Source of the DNA: Lysobacter enzymogenes
GTDB lineage: Bacteria; Pseudomonadota; Gammaproteobacteria; Xanthomonadales; Xanthomonadaceae
DNA length: 64,000 nucleotides
Direction: 5' to 3'
Assembly: GCF_023617245.1 (NCBI RefSeq)
Contig: NZ_CP067396.1
Span: 3,534,001-3,598,000, forward strand
This document shows, piece after piece, positions 10,294 through 19,256 of this stretch (position 1 is the stretch's first letter; every line of letters starts with the position of its first letter). Below the pieces are notes generated by a model that had not been told where the DNA came from, did not search any database, and worked only from the letters and a program-made list of their open reading frames with translations. The position numbers and the translations under genes are program-made.

Positions 10294-10809
10294 TCAGCCG
10301 CCGTTAGCCGGCTGTTTTGCCGGGGCTGCCGGCTGCGCTTGCGGCTGCGATGCCGGAGCGGCGGCCGGAGCCGGCGCCGAAGGCACCGCGCCGGCGGGCG
10401 CGGCATTGGCCGGCGCCGTCGACGGAGCCGCCGCGGGGGCCTGCGGCACGCCGCTGGCCGGAGCCTGCGGGATCGCGCTGGGCGCGGCGGCCGGGGCGGC
10501 GGCGGGCGCGACCGGAGCCGGTTGCTCGCTGACGCGGCCCATCACGCCCAGGTCGGGCTTGCCCAACTGGGCCGGGGCGGTGCGGCTGGCCTGCCAGGCC
10601 ATGAACAGGCTGATCGCGAAGAACGCGACCGCCAGCCACTTGGTCGACTTGGACAGGAAGTTCGACGAACCGCGGGCACCGAACACGGTCGCCGAGGCGC
10701 CGCCGCCGAAACCCGAGCCGGCCTGCGCACCCGCGCCGCGCTGCATCAGGATCAGGGCGATCATGGCGATCGCGATCAACACATAGATGACGTTGAGGAA
10801 CAACAGCAT
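10294..10809 (-). CDS. secG: Preprotein translocase subunit SecG with long Ala/Pro tail
   Basis: Accessory subunit of the SecYEG channel. Two membrane helices lie at about residues 3-22 and 54-72, separated by the family loop RGAGAQAGSGFGGGASATVFGARGSSNFL. The protein is 171 aa, against about 110 in E. coli. The extra length is a low-complexity Ala/Pro/Gln tail from about residue 90 to the end. The gene lies between tpiA and the tRNA on the same strand and is probably co-transcribed with them. Confidence 0.92.
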   Translation of the reverse strand: MLLFLNVIYVLIAIAMIALILMQRGAGAQAGSGFGGGASATVFGARGSSNFLSKSTKWLAVAFFAISLFMAWQASRTAPAQLGKPDLGVMGRVSEQPAPVAPAAAPAAAPSAIPQAPASGVPQAPAAAPSTAPANAAPAGAVPSAPAPAAAPASQPQAQPAAPAKQPANGG

Positions 10810-10881
10810 CGTTCGGATTCTTCGCTCAGTGACAGCTCGTTACGACCGTTGCCGGGCGGCGGAGTTCGCCGTTCGACGCGA

Positions 10882-11634
10882 TCAGGGCGCCGCCGCGGCA
10901 GCGATGGCGTTGAAGTCGGACGCGACCAGGGAGGCCCCGCCGACCAGTCCGCCATCGACGTCGGGCTGGGAAAACAGCGCGGCGGCGTTGTCGGCTTTCA
11001 CGCTTCCGCCGTAAAGGATCGGAAGCGAGCCAGCGATTCTAGCATCCTGCGCGGCGATTTCGCTACGGATGAATGCGTGGACCTCCTGCGCCTGCTCCGG
11101 CGTGGCGGTGCGGCCGGTGCCGATCGCCCAGACCGGCTCGTAGGCGACCACGGCGCCGTCGAGGGCGGCGACGCCCAGCAGTTCCAGCACCGGCGCCAGC
11201 TGTTCCTGCAGGCGCCACTGGGTCTTGCCGTCCTCGCGCTCTTCCAGGGTCTCGCCGACGCACAGGATCGGCACCAGGCCGGCGTCGCGGGCGGCCGCGA
11301 ACTTGCGCGCGACCAGCTCGCTGCTCTCGCGGTGGTACTGGCGGCGCTCGGAGTGGCCGACCAGGCCGTAGACCGCGCCGACCTCCTTGAGCATCGCCGC
11401 GGAGACTTCGCCGGTGTAGGCGCCCTTGACGTTGCTGCTGACGTCCTGCGCGCCGAAGCCCAGGCCGCGTTCGCCGTAGTGTTCGACCAACTCGCCCAGG
11501 TACGGCAGCGGCGGCAGGATCACCCGCTCCACGCCCGGCGGCGGGGTCTGCGCGGCGATTTCGTCGAGCAGGGCGAAGGCGAATTCGCGGCTGCCGTGCA
11601 GCTTCCAGTTTCCGGCGACGATCCTGCGGCGCAT
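10882..11634 (-). CDS. tpiA: Triosephosphate isomerase
   Basis: Interconverts dihydroxyacetone phosphate and glyceraldehyde 3-phosphate in glycolysis, 250 aa (normal length). Visible signatures are GNWKLHG (N-terminal Asn/Lys), GHSERRQ (catalytic His), the active-site block AYEPVWAIGTGRTATPEQA and the phosphate-binding end YGGSVKADN. The ATG at 11634 is the natural start (MRRRIVAGNWK). Transcribed towards secG with a 72-nt gap. Confidence 0.96.
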   Translation of the reverse strand: MRRRIVAGNWKLHGSREFAFALLDEIAAQTPPPGVERVILPPLPYLGELVEHYGERGLGFGAQDVSSNVKGAYTGEVSAAMLKEVGAVYGLVGHSERRQYHRESSELVARKFAAARDAGLVPILCVGETLEEREDGKTQWRLQEQLAPVLELLGVAALDGAVVAYEPVWAIGTGRTATPEQAQEVHAFIRSEIAAQDARIAGSLPILYGGSVKADNAAALFSQPDVDGGLVGGASLVASDFNAIAAAAAP

Positions 11635-11698
11635 GGCTTCTCCCTCGGTGCGTAGACGGGGCGCAGTCTAACGGCTGGGCGCGACCAACGGTACTTGA

Positions 11699-11775
11699 AG
11701 CCAGAAGTGAGCGAAGAGAAGTGAGGAGTGAGCGGATTACACTCATTCCTCACTTCTCTTCGCTCACTTCTGGCT
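11699..11775. repeat. Palindromic element, GTGAGCG family, copy 1
   Basis: Two 34-nt arms at 11699-11732 and 11742-11775 pair throughout (one pair is G-U) around a 9-nt loop. It lies between tpiA and the divergent glycosylase gene and ends 2 nt before that gene's ATG. Related copies are at 21094, 41891 and 48711. Confidence 0.85.
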
Positions 11776-11777
11776 GA

Positions 11778-12299
11778 ATGCTCATCCACAGCTTCCCGCC
11801 ACTCGAAGTCCCCGACGCCCGCGCGCTGGTGCTCGGTAGCATGCCGGGCGCCGCCTCGCTCGCGGCCGGGCGCTATTACGCGCATCCGCACAACCGGTTC
11901 TGGCCGATCATGGGCGAACTGGTCGGCGCGGGGCCGGCGCTGGACTTCCCGCAGCGGGTCGCGGCGCTGGCCGCGGCCGGGATCGCGCTGTGGGACGTGC
12001 TGGCGCAATGCGAGCGCGAAGGCAGCCTGGATTCGGCGATCCGCGACGACACCGCGGTGCCCAACGACATCGCCGGTTTCCTGGCCCGGCATCCGCGGGT
12101 CGGCACGGTGCTGTTCAACGGCGCCAAGGCCGAGCAGAGCTTCCGTCGCTTCATCGCGCCCGGCCTGGCGCGGCCGGACCTGACCCTGGTTCGGTTGCCG
12201 TCGACCAGCCCGGCCAACGCCTCGCAGGGCGCGGCGATGAAGCTGGAGGCCTGGCGCCAGGCGCTGCGCGCGGCCGGGGTGCGCCTGCGCGAGGGCTGA
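11778..12299 (+). CDS. DNA glycosylase of the uracil/hypoxanthine-DNA glycosylase (Mug-like) family
   Basis: Predicted base-excision repair enzyme, 173 aa, removing deaminated bases (uracil or hypoxanthine) from DNA. The N-terminal motif VLGSMPGAASLAAGRYYAHP (about residues 18-37) matches the GSxP..S active-site loop of the DNA-deoxyinosine glycosylase branch, and HNRFW follows. The C-terminal LPSTSPANAS corresponds to the second family motif. No Shine-Dalgarno sequence is visible: the ATG directly follows a 77-bp palindrome. Whether uracil, G:T or inosine is preferred cannot be told from sequence. Confidence 0.82.
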   Translation: MLIHSFPPLEVPDARALVLGSMPGAASLAAGRYYAHPHNRFWPIMGELVGAGPALDFPQRVAALAAAGIALWDVLAQCEREGSLDSAIRDDTAVPNDIAGFLARHPRVGTVLFNGAKAEQSFRRFIAPGLARPDLTLVRLPSTSPANASQGAAMKLEAWRQALRAAGVRLREG

Positions 12300-12857
12300 G
12301 GCGGGCGCAAGCGACGTCCGGCGCGAGCGCGGTCGCGGCCCCACCGCGGATCGAGCGGCCGCCGAAGCCTCAATAGGATCGGCGCAAGCCGCGACCGCGC
12401 CAATTCCGCCACGACGAAACCGCCGATACCCGCGTTACTGCGGCGCAAATCGCCCCAAGAACCCGGCCCGCGCCGCCCATTCGCCCTCCGCGGCCGTTGC
12501 GCCTGCGCAACATTTCTCTCCCGCGTCCACCGCGGCTTTCCGCCCGAAACCCTTGCCCCGCCTGCGCCGCAGCCGTCCCAGTCCTTGCTGCGACTGCATC
12601 GGCGCCGCACCGGTCCATGGTCCCGGCCTGTCCTGCCCTCCCCGACCCCGGCGTTTCCTGGGGTGGCCGCCCGCCAAGGGCGCCCACCGCCGAACCGCCC
12701 GCCATCCGCGGGATGCCACCGGTCCGCACTCGCCTGTACGAGTCGGCCCGGCGTTCGCCCGGAAGCCGTCCGCGCCGCCACGGATCGAGGCGCGCGACGG
12801 CGTTGCGCCGACGATCCATCCGTCGCCCATGGAGCGATACCTCAAGGAGTTTTCGAC
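12300..12857. other. Gene-free stretch upstream of the serine protease
   Basis: 558 bases without a convincing gene; frames here are short and have no family signature. A degraded copy of the GTAGGAGCGGCGC repeat family appears at about 12310-12402. The protease ribosome binding site (AAGGAG, 12844-12849) closes the region. It probably holds the protease promoter, but I found no clear consensus. Confidence 0.6.
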
Positions 12858-14018
12858 ATGAAGTCGCATCGCACTGCCTCGCACCGCCTCCCCCGCCGCC
12901 TCGCCGCTGTCGCCGGCCTGGCCCTGCTGACCCTGGCCGGCGCCGCCAGCGCCGGCGAAACCGTGATCCGCACCGCCCACGGCGACGTCGCCGCGCTGGA
13001 TGCGCCCAAGCCCGGCAGCGCCGCCGCGGCCAAGGCCGCCCAGGCCGCGCCGTTCGCGACCGCGCGCCAGCGCGCCGCAGTCAAGCCGCTGGTCTGGGAA
13101 ACCCGCGGCGAAGCCGCGTCGCCGGCCGCGCTCAAGGCGCTGGACGCGCCGACCGGCCCGGCCGCCAGCGCGCCCGGCGGCAGCGCCCCGGCGTTCAACA
13201 ACTACCTCGCCCGCCAGCACTTCCCGCAGGTGTGGAACAAGCTCGACGCGCTGGACGCGCAGAAGGGCGCCGCGCCGGCGGCGGCGCTGGCCGGCGAGAA
13301 GGACGGCGCGCACTACGCCTACACCCGCTTCCCCGGCAACTACTACACCAGCCAGTGGAAGGCTTCGCCGTGGAACAAGATCGGCAAGCTGTACTTCACC
13401 AAGCCCGGCGGCGCCAGTTCGTACTGCACCGCGCAGGTCTCCAGCGGCACCAACGTGCTGACCACCGCCGCGCACTGCGTCTACACCTTCGGTTCGGGCT
13501 GGAACTCCAACTTCGTGTTCGTGCCGGCCGAGCGCTACGGCGAAGCGCCGTACGGCAAGTTCGGCTGGAGCACCGCGCGCGTGCCGACCAACTGGATCAG
13601 CCAGGGCACCCGGCGCTGGGACGTGGCGGTGATCAAGCTCACCGGCGAGCAGACCACCGGCATTCCGGTGATCAACTACGTCGGCTGGCTCGGCCGCGCC
13701 TGGAACCAGCCGTACTCGCTGTACACCTACTCGCACGGCTACGCCAGCAACCTGAGCACGCAGTACACCAACATCTGCGCCGGCCAGACCTACGACTCGC
13801 CGTCGGAAGGCACCAACGTCGTCGTGCAGGGCTGCGACATGACCTACGGCGCCAGCGGCGGCGCGTGGCTGATCAACTACACGCCCAATTCCAACGCCGG
13901 CAACCAGGTCAACAGCGTCGTCAGCGGCCCGCACATCGGCGCGTTCGGCACGGCGTGGGTCGGCGCGCGGTTCAACGACGACAACATCGTGGCGTTGTGC
14001 ACGGCGATCGGCTGCTGA
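12858..14018 (+). CDS. Secreted trypsin-like serine endoprotease (preproprotein)
   Basis: 386 aa. Residues 1-32 form a Sec signal peptide ending in an Ala-rich AxA site (GAASAGE). Residues 33-180 form an Ala-rich pro-region. From about 180 there is a chymotrypsin-fold domain. The catalytic triad is visible: His206 in TAAHC, Asp255 in RRWDVAVIK and Ser333 in GASGGAW. Cysteines near the triad fit disulfides. ATG 12858 is fixed by AAGGAG 8 nt upstream. Probably exported and autoprocessed. Family members in Lysobacter are extracellular lytic or digestive enzymes; the substrate here is unknown. Confidence 0.88.
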   Translation: MKSHRTASHRLPRRLAAVAGLALLTLAGAASAGETVIRTAHGDVAALDAPKPGSAAAAKAAQAAPFATARQRAAVKPLVWETRGEAASPAALKALDAPTGPAASAPGGSAPAFNNYLARQHFPQVWNKLDALDAQKGAAPAAALAGEKDGAHYAYTRFPGNYYTSQWKASPWNKIGKLYFTKPGGASSYCTAQVSSGTNVLTTAAHCVYTFGSGWNSNFVFVPAERYGEAPYGKFGWSTARVPTNWISQGTRRWDVAVIKLTGEQTTGIPVINYVGWLGRAWNQPYSLYTYSHGYASNLSTQYTNICAGQTYDSPSEGTNVVVQGCDMTYGASGGAWLINYTPNSNAGNQVNSVVSGPHIGAFGTAWVGARFNDDNIVALCTAIGC

Positions 14019-14158
14019 GCCCGCCCCGGTTTGGCGGCCAGCCCGCCAGGCGACGCAGCCTTGGGTAAGTCGCCGCAGCGGACAAGGACGTCCACGGGTG
14101 CCGCGGCCCGTTCCGCGGCGCCCGGACGCTCCGCCCGGAGCGCAGTTCCAGGCCAAAG

Positions 14159-14187
14159 AAAAAGCCGGCGCAAGCCGGCTTTTTCCT
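14159..14187 (+). terminator. Intrinsic terminator after the serine protease
   Basis: A stem AAAGCCGGC/GCCGGCTTT with a short GCAA-type loop (14161-14182) is followed by TTTTTCCTTTT on the plus strand and preceded by an A-run. It could therefore end transcription from both sides, which suits the convergent dioxygenase gene. Confidence 0.85.
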
Positions 14188-14294
14188 TTTGAGCGATCGG
14201 CGATGTCGCGATCCGGCTCCACCGCGGGCGTCGCGCCCGCGTGCCACGGCGACCGCGCCGCCCGATGCTCCACTCCCGATCCGCTACTGCCGAC

Positions 14295-15230
14295 TCACTT
14301 GAGCTTGATCTCGCGCAAGCGCTCTTCCAGATAGCCCTGCGCGGTGATCGGCTCGGGATAGCGCTTGGGGTTGTCCGCGGTGATCGTCGAGGGCAGCACG
14401 TCGATCACGAAGTCCGGGTTCGGGTGCAGGAAGAACGGGGTCGAGTAGCGCGGCTGGCGCGCCTGTTCGCCCGGCGGGTTGACCACGCGATGGGTCGTCG
14501 ACGGGTACACGTGGTTGGTCAGGCGCTGCAGCATGTCGCCGATGTTGACCACGATGGTGTCGGCGTCGGCGGTGAACGGCACCCACTCGCCCTGGCGCGA
14601 CTTCACTTCCAGGCCGGCGGCGCTGGCGCCGACCAGCAGGGTGATCAGGTTGATGTCCTCGTGCGCGCCGGCGCGCACGTTGGGGATGTCGTCGGCGGTG
14701 ATCGGCGGGTAGTGGATCGGGCGCAGGATCGAATTGCCCGAGTCGGTCTTGTCGGCGAAATAGTTCTCCGGCAGGCCGATGTGCAGGGCCAGCGCGCTGA
14801 GCACGCGCGAGCCGAGCTCGTCGAGGGTGGTGAACAGGCCGTAGGCGACCTCCTTGAACTCGGCGATCTCGCTCGGCCAAAGGTTGGCCGGCATGTCCGC
14901 GGCGTACTTGGAGTCGCGCGGGATCTCGCGGCCGACGTGCCAGAACTCCTTGAGGTCGAAGTGCTTGGAGTCCTTGGCGGTCTCCACGCCGAACGGGGTG
15001 TAGCCGCGGGCGCCGCCGCCGCCGGGCACGTGGTACTGGCGCTTGACCTCGTCGGGCAGCGCGAAGAAGCGCTTGAACACGTCGTAGGCGCGGTCGATCT
15101 GCGCGTCGCTGATGCCGTGGCCGCGGATGCCGGCGAAACCCCATTCGCGGTAGGCCGCGCCGAGCTCGGCGACGAAGGCCTCGCGGTCGGTGTCGAAACG
15201 GCGGATGTCGAGGGTGGGAATCTGACTCAC
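14295..15230 (-). CDS. Isopenicillin N synthase-family 2-oxoglutarate/Fe(II) dioxygenase
   Basis: Non-haem iron oxygenase of the plant-type 2OG-Fe(II)/IPNS superfamily, 311 aa (normal length). The iron triad is visible as His190 and Asp192 (AHEDINLITLL) and His247 (TTHRVVNPP), with the co-substrate Arg261 in QPRYSTPFF. The N-terminal DIOX_N block REWGFAGIRGHGI is near residues 28-40. The start is GTG (15230) with AGGAA 7 nt upstream on the minus strand. It stands alone between convergent and divergent neighbours, so the substrate cannot be deduced. Confidence 0.85.
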   Translation of the reverse strand: MSQIPTLDIRRFDTDREAFVAELGAAYREWGFAGIRGHGISDAQIDRAYDVFKRFFALPDEVKRQYHVPGGGGARGYTPFGVETAKDSKHFDLKEFWHVGREIPRDSKYAADMPANLWPSEIAEFKEVAYGLFTTLDELGSRVLSALALHIGLPENYFADKTDSGNSILRPIHYPPITADDIPNVRAGAHEDINLITLLVGASAAGLEVKSRQGEWVPFTADADTIVVNIGDMLQRLTNHVYPSTTHRVVNPPGEQARQPRYSTPFFLHPNPDFVIDVLPSTITADNPKRYPEPITAQGYLEERLREIKLK

Positions 15231-15521
15231 TGGGCGTTCCTGTCTGGTCTGTCTTTTCGGATAGGCGGCTATCTTCGCTCAAAGCCGGCCCGCACGCGCG
15301 TTCGACGCCTCCGGACGACCGCGGCGGCACCTCCGGCAGACCGCCCCGGCACGCCCGCGCGCGCCCAGGCTGAACGGCCGCCAGCGCGCTTCAGCTCGGC
15401 GCCGCGCGCCCGCCCTCCGGCGGTGTTCCAGGGCTTTGTTACACGCTAAAGTCGCCGCCCGCCCGGCTCGCTTTCGGCCCGGCCCGCCCCGGTCCGCCCC
15501 ACCTCGAGAACGCCCCCGCGA

Positions 15522-17381
15522 ATGGACGTACCCGCCGCCCGCCCCGCCTTCCAGGCGCGCCGCGCCCTGGCCTGGCTGACCGGGTTCACCCTGACCAACG
15601 CGGTCGCCGCGATCGCCATCGCCGCGCTCAACATCCCTTTCGGCCACCTCGCCGAGCACTGGAAGGCGGCGCTGTTCCTGACCCTGGCCCTGCCCGGCCA
15701 CTTCCTCTTCTTCGGCGCCCTGCTCGGCCTGCCGCCGCTGCTGCTGGGCTGGCTGACCCGGCGCAACGGCGCCCTGACCGCGGCGGCGGTGATCCTGCAG
15801 GCGGCGTGGATCTGCCTGCTGGTCACCGACGCCAAGGTGTTCGCGCTGTACCGGTTCCACCTCAACGCGATGGTCGCCAACATGGTGTTCGGCGGCGCGA
15901 TGCAGGACCAGGTGGTGTTCTCCGCCGGCACCTGGGCGCTGATCGCGCTGGCGGTGGCGCTGGTGCTGGCGCTGGAAATCGCCGCGGCGTGGCTGTGGTG
16001 GCGCGCGCTGCGCCGGCGTCCGGGCCTGACCGCGATCGTGCGCGCGTGGTGGCTGGCCGCGGCGGTGATGCTGTTCGGCCAGGCGATGGTCGCCTACTAC
16101 GACGCGCGCGGCGATCGCGCGGTGCTGTCGCAGCTGCCCTACATCCCGTGGGCGCAGCCGATCACGCTGAAGGACTCGCTGCAGCGCTTCGGGGTGAAGA
16201 GCGATCCCGACGCGCGCATGCCCAGCGCCGGCGAAGGCCTGCTGCAATACCCGCGCAAGCCGCTGGAATGCGACAAGGCGCCCAAGCTCAACGTCGTGGT
16301 GATCCTGCTCGAATCGCTGCGCCACGACGCGCTCAACCCGCAGGTGATGCCCAACACCTGGCGCCTGGCCCAGCGTTCGCAGTGGTACGACGACCACTAC
16401 AGCTCCGGCAACGCCACCCGCTTCGGCCTGTTCGGCCTGCTCTACGGCCTGCCCGGCGGCTACTGGCACCCGATGCTGGCCGAGCAGCGCGGCTCGGCCT
16501 TCATCGGCCAGATGAAGAAAGACGGCTATGCGATGCACATCTACGGCAGCGCGCCGCTGTACAACCCCGAATTCGACCGCACCGTGTTCTCCGAGGTGCG
16601 CGAGCGCCTGGTCAACGGCCCGCGCGAGCGCCACAGCGCCGAGCGCGACCTGTCGATCCTGCGCGACCTGCAGCGCGACATCGCCGCGACCCCGGCGCAG
16701 CAGCGCTTCTTCGGCTTCGTGTTCCTGGACTCGACCCACCAGCCCTATTACATGTCCGAGGGCTACCCGCCGCTGTTCCAGCCGATGGCGAAGTCGATCA
16801 ACCCGATCGACTTCGGCCCCGACCACGATCCGCTGCCGGACTTCAACCGCTACCGCACCGCCGCGCATTACGCCGACTCGCTGATCGGGCCGTTCCTGGA
16901 CGCGCTGCAGGCCGGACCGTTCGCGCACAACACGGTGGTCGTGGTCACCGGCGATCACGGCGAAGAGTTCAACGACCTCAAGCAGAACTACTGGGGCCAC
17001 AACGGCAACTTCTCCGACTACCAGCTGCGCACGCCGTTCGTGCTGTATTGGCCGGGCATGGCGGCGCGCAAGACCGGCCACGTGACCTCGCACGAGGACC
17101 TGGTGCCGACATTGATGAAGCACGCGCTGGGCTGCCGCAACGACAGCGCCGACTACAGCACCGGGCGCGACCTTTTCGGGCCGGCGCAGCCGAACCGGCC
17201 GCTGCTGGTGGAGAGCTGGTCGCAGCGCGGCATCCGCCAGGGCGACCGGATCTACCTGTTCGACAATTACGGCGCGGCGACCGTGGTGGACCGCCGCTAC
17301 CGGCCGATCCCCGGCGCGAAGGTGGACCCGGCGGCGGTGAGCCAGTCGTGGGAGATGCTGACGCGGTTCCAGCAGCGTTGA
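15522..17381 (+). CDS. DUF3413/sulfatase-fold inner-membrane protein, YejM/PbgA (LapC)-like
   Basis: 619 aa. The N-terminal third has about five hydrophobic helices (DUF3413 type). The periplasmic C-terminal two thirds is an alkaline-phosphatase/sulfatase fold with LNVVVILLESLRHDALN near residue 265 and VVVVTGDHGEEFND near 470. In E. coli the homologue senses lipopolysaccharide and controls LpxC turnover, and it lacks a full catalytic set. A similar outer-membrane homeostasis role is inferred here. Monocistronic, convergent with glmM. Confidence 0.82.
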   Translation: MDVPAARPAFQARRALAWLTGFTLTNAVAAIAIAALNIPFGHLAEHWKAALFLTLALPGHFLFFGALLGLPPLLLGWLTRRNGALTAAAVILQAAWICLLVTDAKVFALYRFHLNAMVANMVFGGAMQDQVVFSAGTWALIALAVALVLALEIAAAWLWWRALRRRPGLTAIVRAWWLAAAVMLFGQAMVAYYDARGDRAVLSQLPYIPWAQPITLKDSLQRFGVKSDPDARMPSAGEGLLQYPRKPLECDKAPKLNVVVILLESLRHDALNPQVMPNTWRLAQRSQWYDDHYSSGNATRFGLFGLLYGLPGGYWHPMLAEQRGSAFIGQMKKDGYAMHIYGSAPLYNPEFDRTVFSEVRERLVNGPRERHSAERDLSILRDLQRDIAATPAQQRFFGFVFLDSTHQPYYMSEGYPPLFQPMAKSINPIDFGPDHDPLPDFNRYRTAAHYADSLIGPFLDALQAGPFAHNTVVVVTGDHGEEFNDLKQNYWGHNGNFSDYQLRTPFVLYWPGMAARKTGHVTSHEDLVPTLMKHALGCRNDSADYSTGRDLFGPAQPNRPLLVESWSQRGIRQGDRIYLFDNYGAATVVDRRYRPIPGAKVDPAAVSQSWEMLTRFQQR

Positions 17382-17397
17382 GCGGCGGGTCGTTTCT

Positions 17398-17550
17398 TGT
17401 AGGAGCGGCGCGAGCCGCGACTGCGGCAACGAAACGCCGGCGCGCGATGGAGGTCTTGGGTTTCGATCCGGCGCCGGCCGAATGCCGCATGGCGTTGCGG
17501 CCTGCGTCGTTGTTTGGTTGGCGCGGTCGCGGCTTGCGCCGCTCCTACAG
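17398..17550. repeat. REP-like inverted pair (GTAGGAGCGGCGC family), copy 1
   Basis: A 28-bp unit at 17398-17425 (TGTAGGAGCGGCGCGAGCCG...) faces its reverse complement at 17522-17550. Each unit also folds on itself (GCGGC/GCCGC). It lies in the gap between two convergent genes, the usual place for REP/BIME elements. Confidence 0.85.
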
Positions 17551-17567
17551 GTAGCTTCGGGCAGAGA

Positions 17568-17597
17568 CGACGAAGGCCGCTTGCGCGGCCTTCGTCG
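17568..17597. terminator. Hairpin between convergent yejM-like gene and glmM
   Basis: Perfect 13-bp stem (CGACGAAGGCCGC, 17568-17580 and 17585-17597) with a TTGC loop, 21 bases past the glmM stop. There is no long T-run on either strand, so termination strength is uncertain; it may act for both converging transcripts. Confidence 0.55.
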
Positions 17598-17618
17598 GTT
17601 ACGGCATGAGCGCGAGAC

Positions 17619-18959
17619 TCAGACGGCCGCCTTCACCGCCGCCGACAGCGCGTCGAGCGTGTCCTGCATCAGCTTCGCGTCGTCGGCTTCGACCGTCACC
17701 CGCACCACCGGCTCGGTGCCCGAGGGGCGCAGGAACGCGCGGCCGCGGCCGGCCACGGCGGCTTCGGCTAGCTTCAACGCCTCCTTCACCGACGCGGCTT
17801 CGGTTGGCTTGCTCGCGCCCTCGAAACGCACGTTGACGGTCTTCTGCGGCACCCGCTGCAGCCCGGCCAGCGCCTCGCGCAGCGACAGCTTGCGCCGCGC
17901 CAGCACTTCCAGCACCTGCAGCGCGCTGACGATGCCGTCGCCGGTGCTGGTGCGGTCCAGGCACAGCAAGTGGCCGGAGGCTTCGCCGCCGAGCATGCCG
18001 CCGTGGGCGATCAGCTGTTGGTGGACGTAGCGGTCGCCGACCTTGGCGCGGATGAAGCCGATGCCGCGCTGTTCCAGCGCGCGCTCCAGGCCGTAGTTGG
18101 TCATCAGCGTGCCGACCACCGGGCCGCGCAGGCGGCCGCTGTCCTGCCAGTCGGTGGCGAGGATGTAGAGCAGGTCGTCGCCGTCGCAGATGCGGCCTTC
18201 GCTGTCGACGAACATGACCCGGTCTCCGTCGCCGTCGAAGGCGATGCCCAGATCCGCGCCGCTGGACTGGACCTTCGCCACCAGGGTCTGCGGATGGGTC
18301 GAGCCGACCCCGTCGTTGATGTTCAGGCCGCTCGGGTCGACGCCGATCGCGTCCACGCGCGCGCCGAGTTCGCGCAGCACCAGCGGGCCGACCTGGTAGG
18401 TGGCGCCGTTGGCGCAGTCCAGGGCGATGCGCAGGCCGCTGAGGTCGAAGCCGCGCGAGACCGAGCCCTTGCAGGCTTCCAGGTAGCGGCCGATGGCGTC
18501 GCGGGTGCGCACGGCGCGGCCCAGGCGTTCGGACTCGACCGTGCGGAACGGCTGCTCCAGCGCCGCCTCGATCGCCAGTTCGGTGTCGTCGTCGAGCTTT
18601 TCGCCGTCGGCGGAGAAGAACTTGATGCCGTTGTCGTAGTGCGGGTTGTGCGAGGCGGAGATGACGATGCCGCCGTCGGCGCGCAGCGAGCGGGTCAGGT
18701 GCGCGACCGCCGGGGTCGGCATCGGGCCCATCAGCTGCACGTCCACGCCGGCGGCGACCAGGCCGGCCTCGAGCGCGGCCTCGAACATGTAGTTCGAGAT
18801 GCGGGTGTCCTTGCCGATGATGACCATCGGGTTGCGCCAGTCGCGGCGCTGCAGCGCGTGGCCGTAGGCGTTGCCCAGGCGCAGGACGAAGTCGGCCGAG
18901 ATGGCGCCCTCGCCGACGCGGCCGCGGATGCCGTCGGTGCCGAAGTATTTGCGGGTCAT
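17619..18959 (-). CDS. glmM: Phosphoglucosamine mutase
   Basis: Converts glucosamine 6-phosphate to glucosamine 1-phosphate for UDP-GlcNAc (peptidoglycan and LPS), 446 aa. The catalytic phosphoserine loop ISASHNPHYDNG places the active Ser at residue 103. The magnesium loop AFDGDGDRVM (near 242) and the C-terminal phosphate loop RPSGTEPVVRVTVEA are intact. The N-terminus YFGTDGIRG is typical. The gene is separated from upstream accD by 297 bases, so it may have its own promoter. Confidence 0.96.
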   Translation of the reverse strand: MTRKYFGTDGIRGRVGEGAISADFVLRLGNAYGHALQRRDWRNPMVIIGKDTRISNYMFEAALEAGLVAAGVDVQLMGPMPTPAVAHLTRSLRADGGIVISASHNPHYDNGIKFFSADGEKLDDDTELAIEAALEQPFRTVESERLGRAVRTRDAIGRYLEACKGSVSRGFDLSGLRIALDCANGATYQVGPLVLRELGARVDAIGVDPSGLNINDGVGSTHPQTLVAKVQSSGADLGIAFDGDGDRVMFVDSEGRICDGDDLLYILATDWQDSGRLRGPVVGTLMTNYGLERALEQRGIGFIRAKVGDRYVHQQLIAHGGMLGGEASGHLLCLDRTSTGDGIVSALQVLEVLARRKLSLREALAGLQRVPQKTVNVRFEGASKPTEAASVKEALKLAEAAVAGRGRAFLRPSGTEPVVRVTVEADDAKLMQDTLDALSAAVKAAV

Positions 18960-19256
18960 GGGTGTGGGATTCGGAATGGGGAAGTGGGGATTGGTGCGTC
19001 GCGGCTCGGCGCTGGCTCAGCGCTTTCGGGGGATCGCCGCGCGGCGAGTGTGCCGCAAGCCGCGCGCGCTTCGGCGGCGCGCGGCTGAACGCCGGCGCGT
19101 TGCGCTGCCGCGCTCACAGTTCCCGCGGCCGCGCTCGCGGATTCGGATTGTGGGAGCGGCAAGAACGGCAAAAGCGACGCGACCGGCGCGCCCGCGCCGA
19201 CCGCACCGCCCTCGCGCATGCCCGATCCCAAATCCGCGATCCCGTGTCGAAGCGGC

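Noticed and set aside
14098..14334. A short plus-strand frame across the protease terminator
   Set aside because: It runs through an intrinsic terminator hairpin and into the antisense of the dioxygenase; no signature.
17398..17550. Inverted pair considered as insertion-sequence terminal repeats
   Set aside because: The interval between the units is under 100 bases and has no transposase; the same pair recurs at many loci with different centres, so it is a REP-like element.
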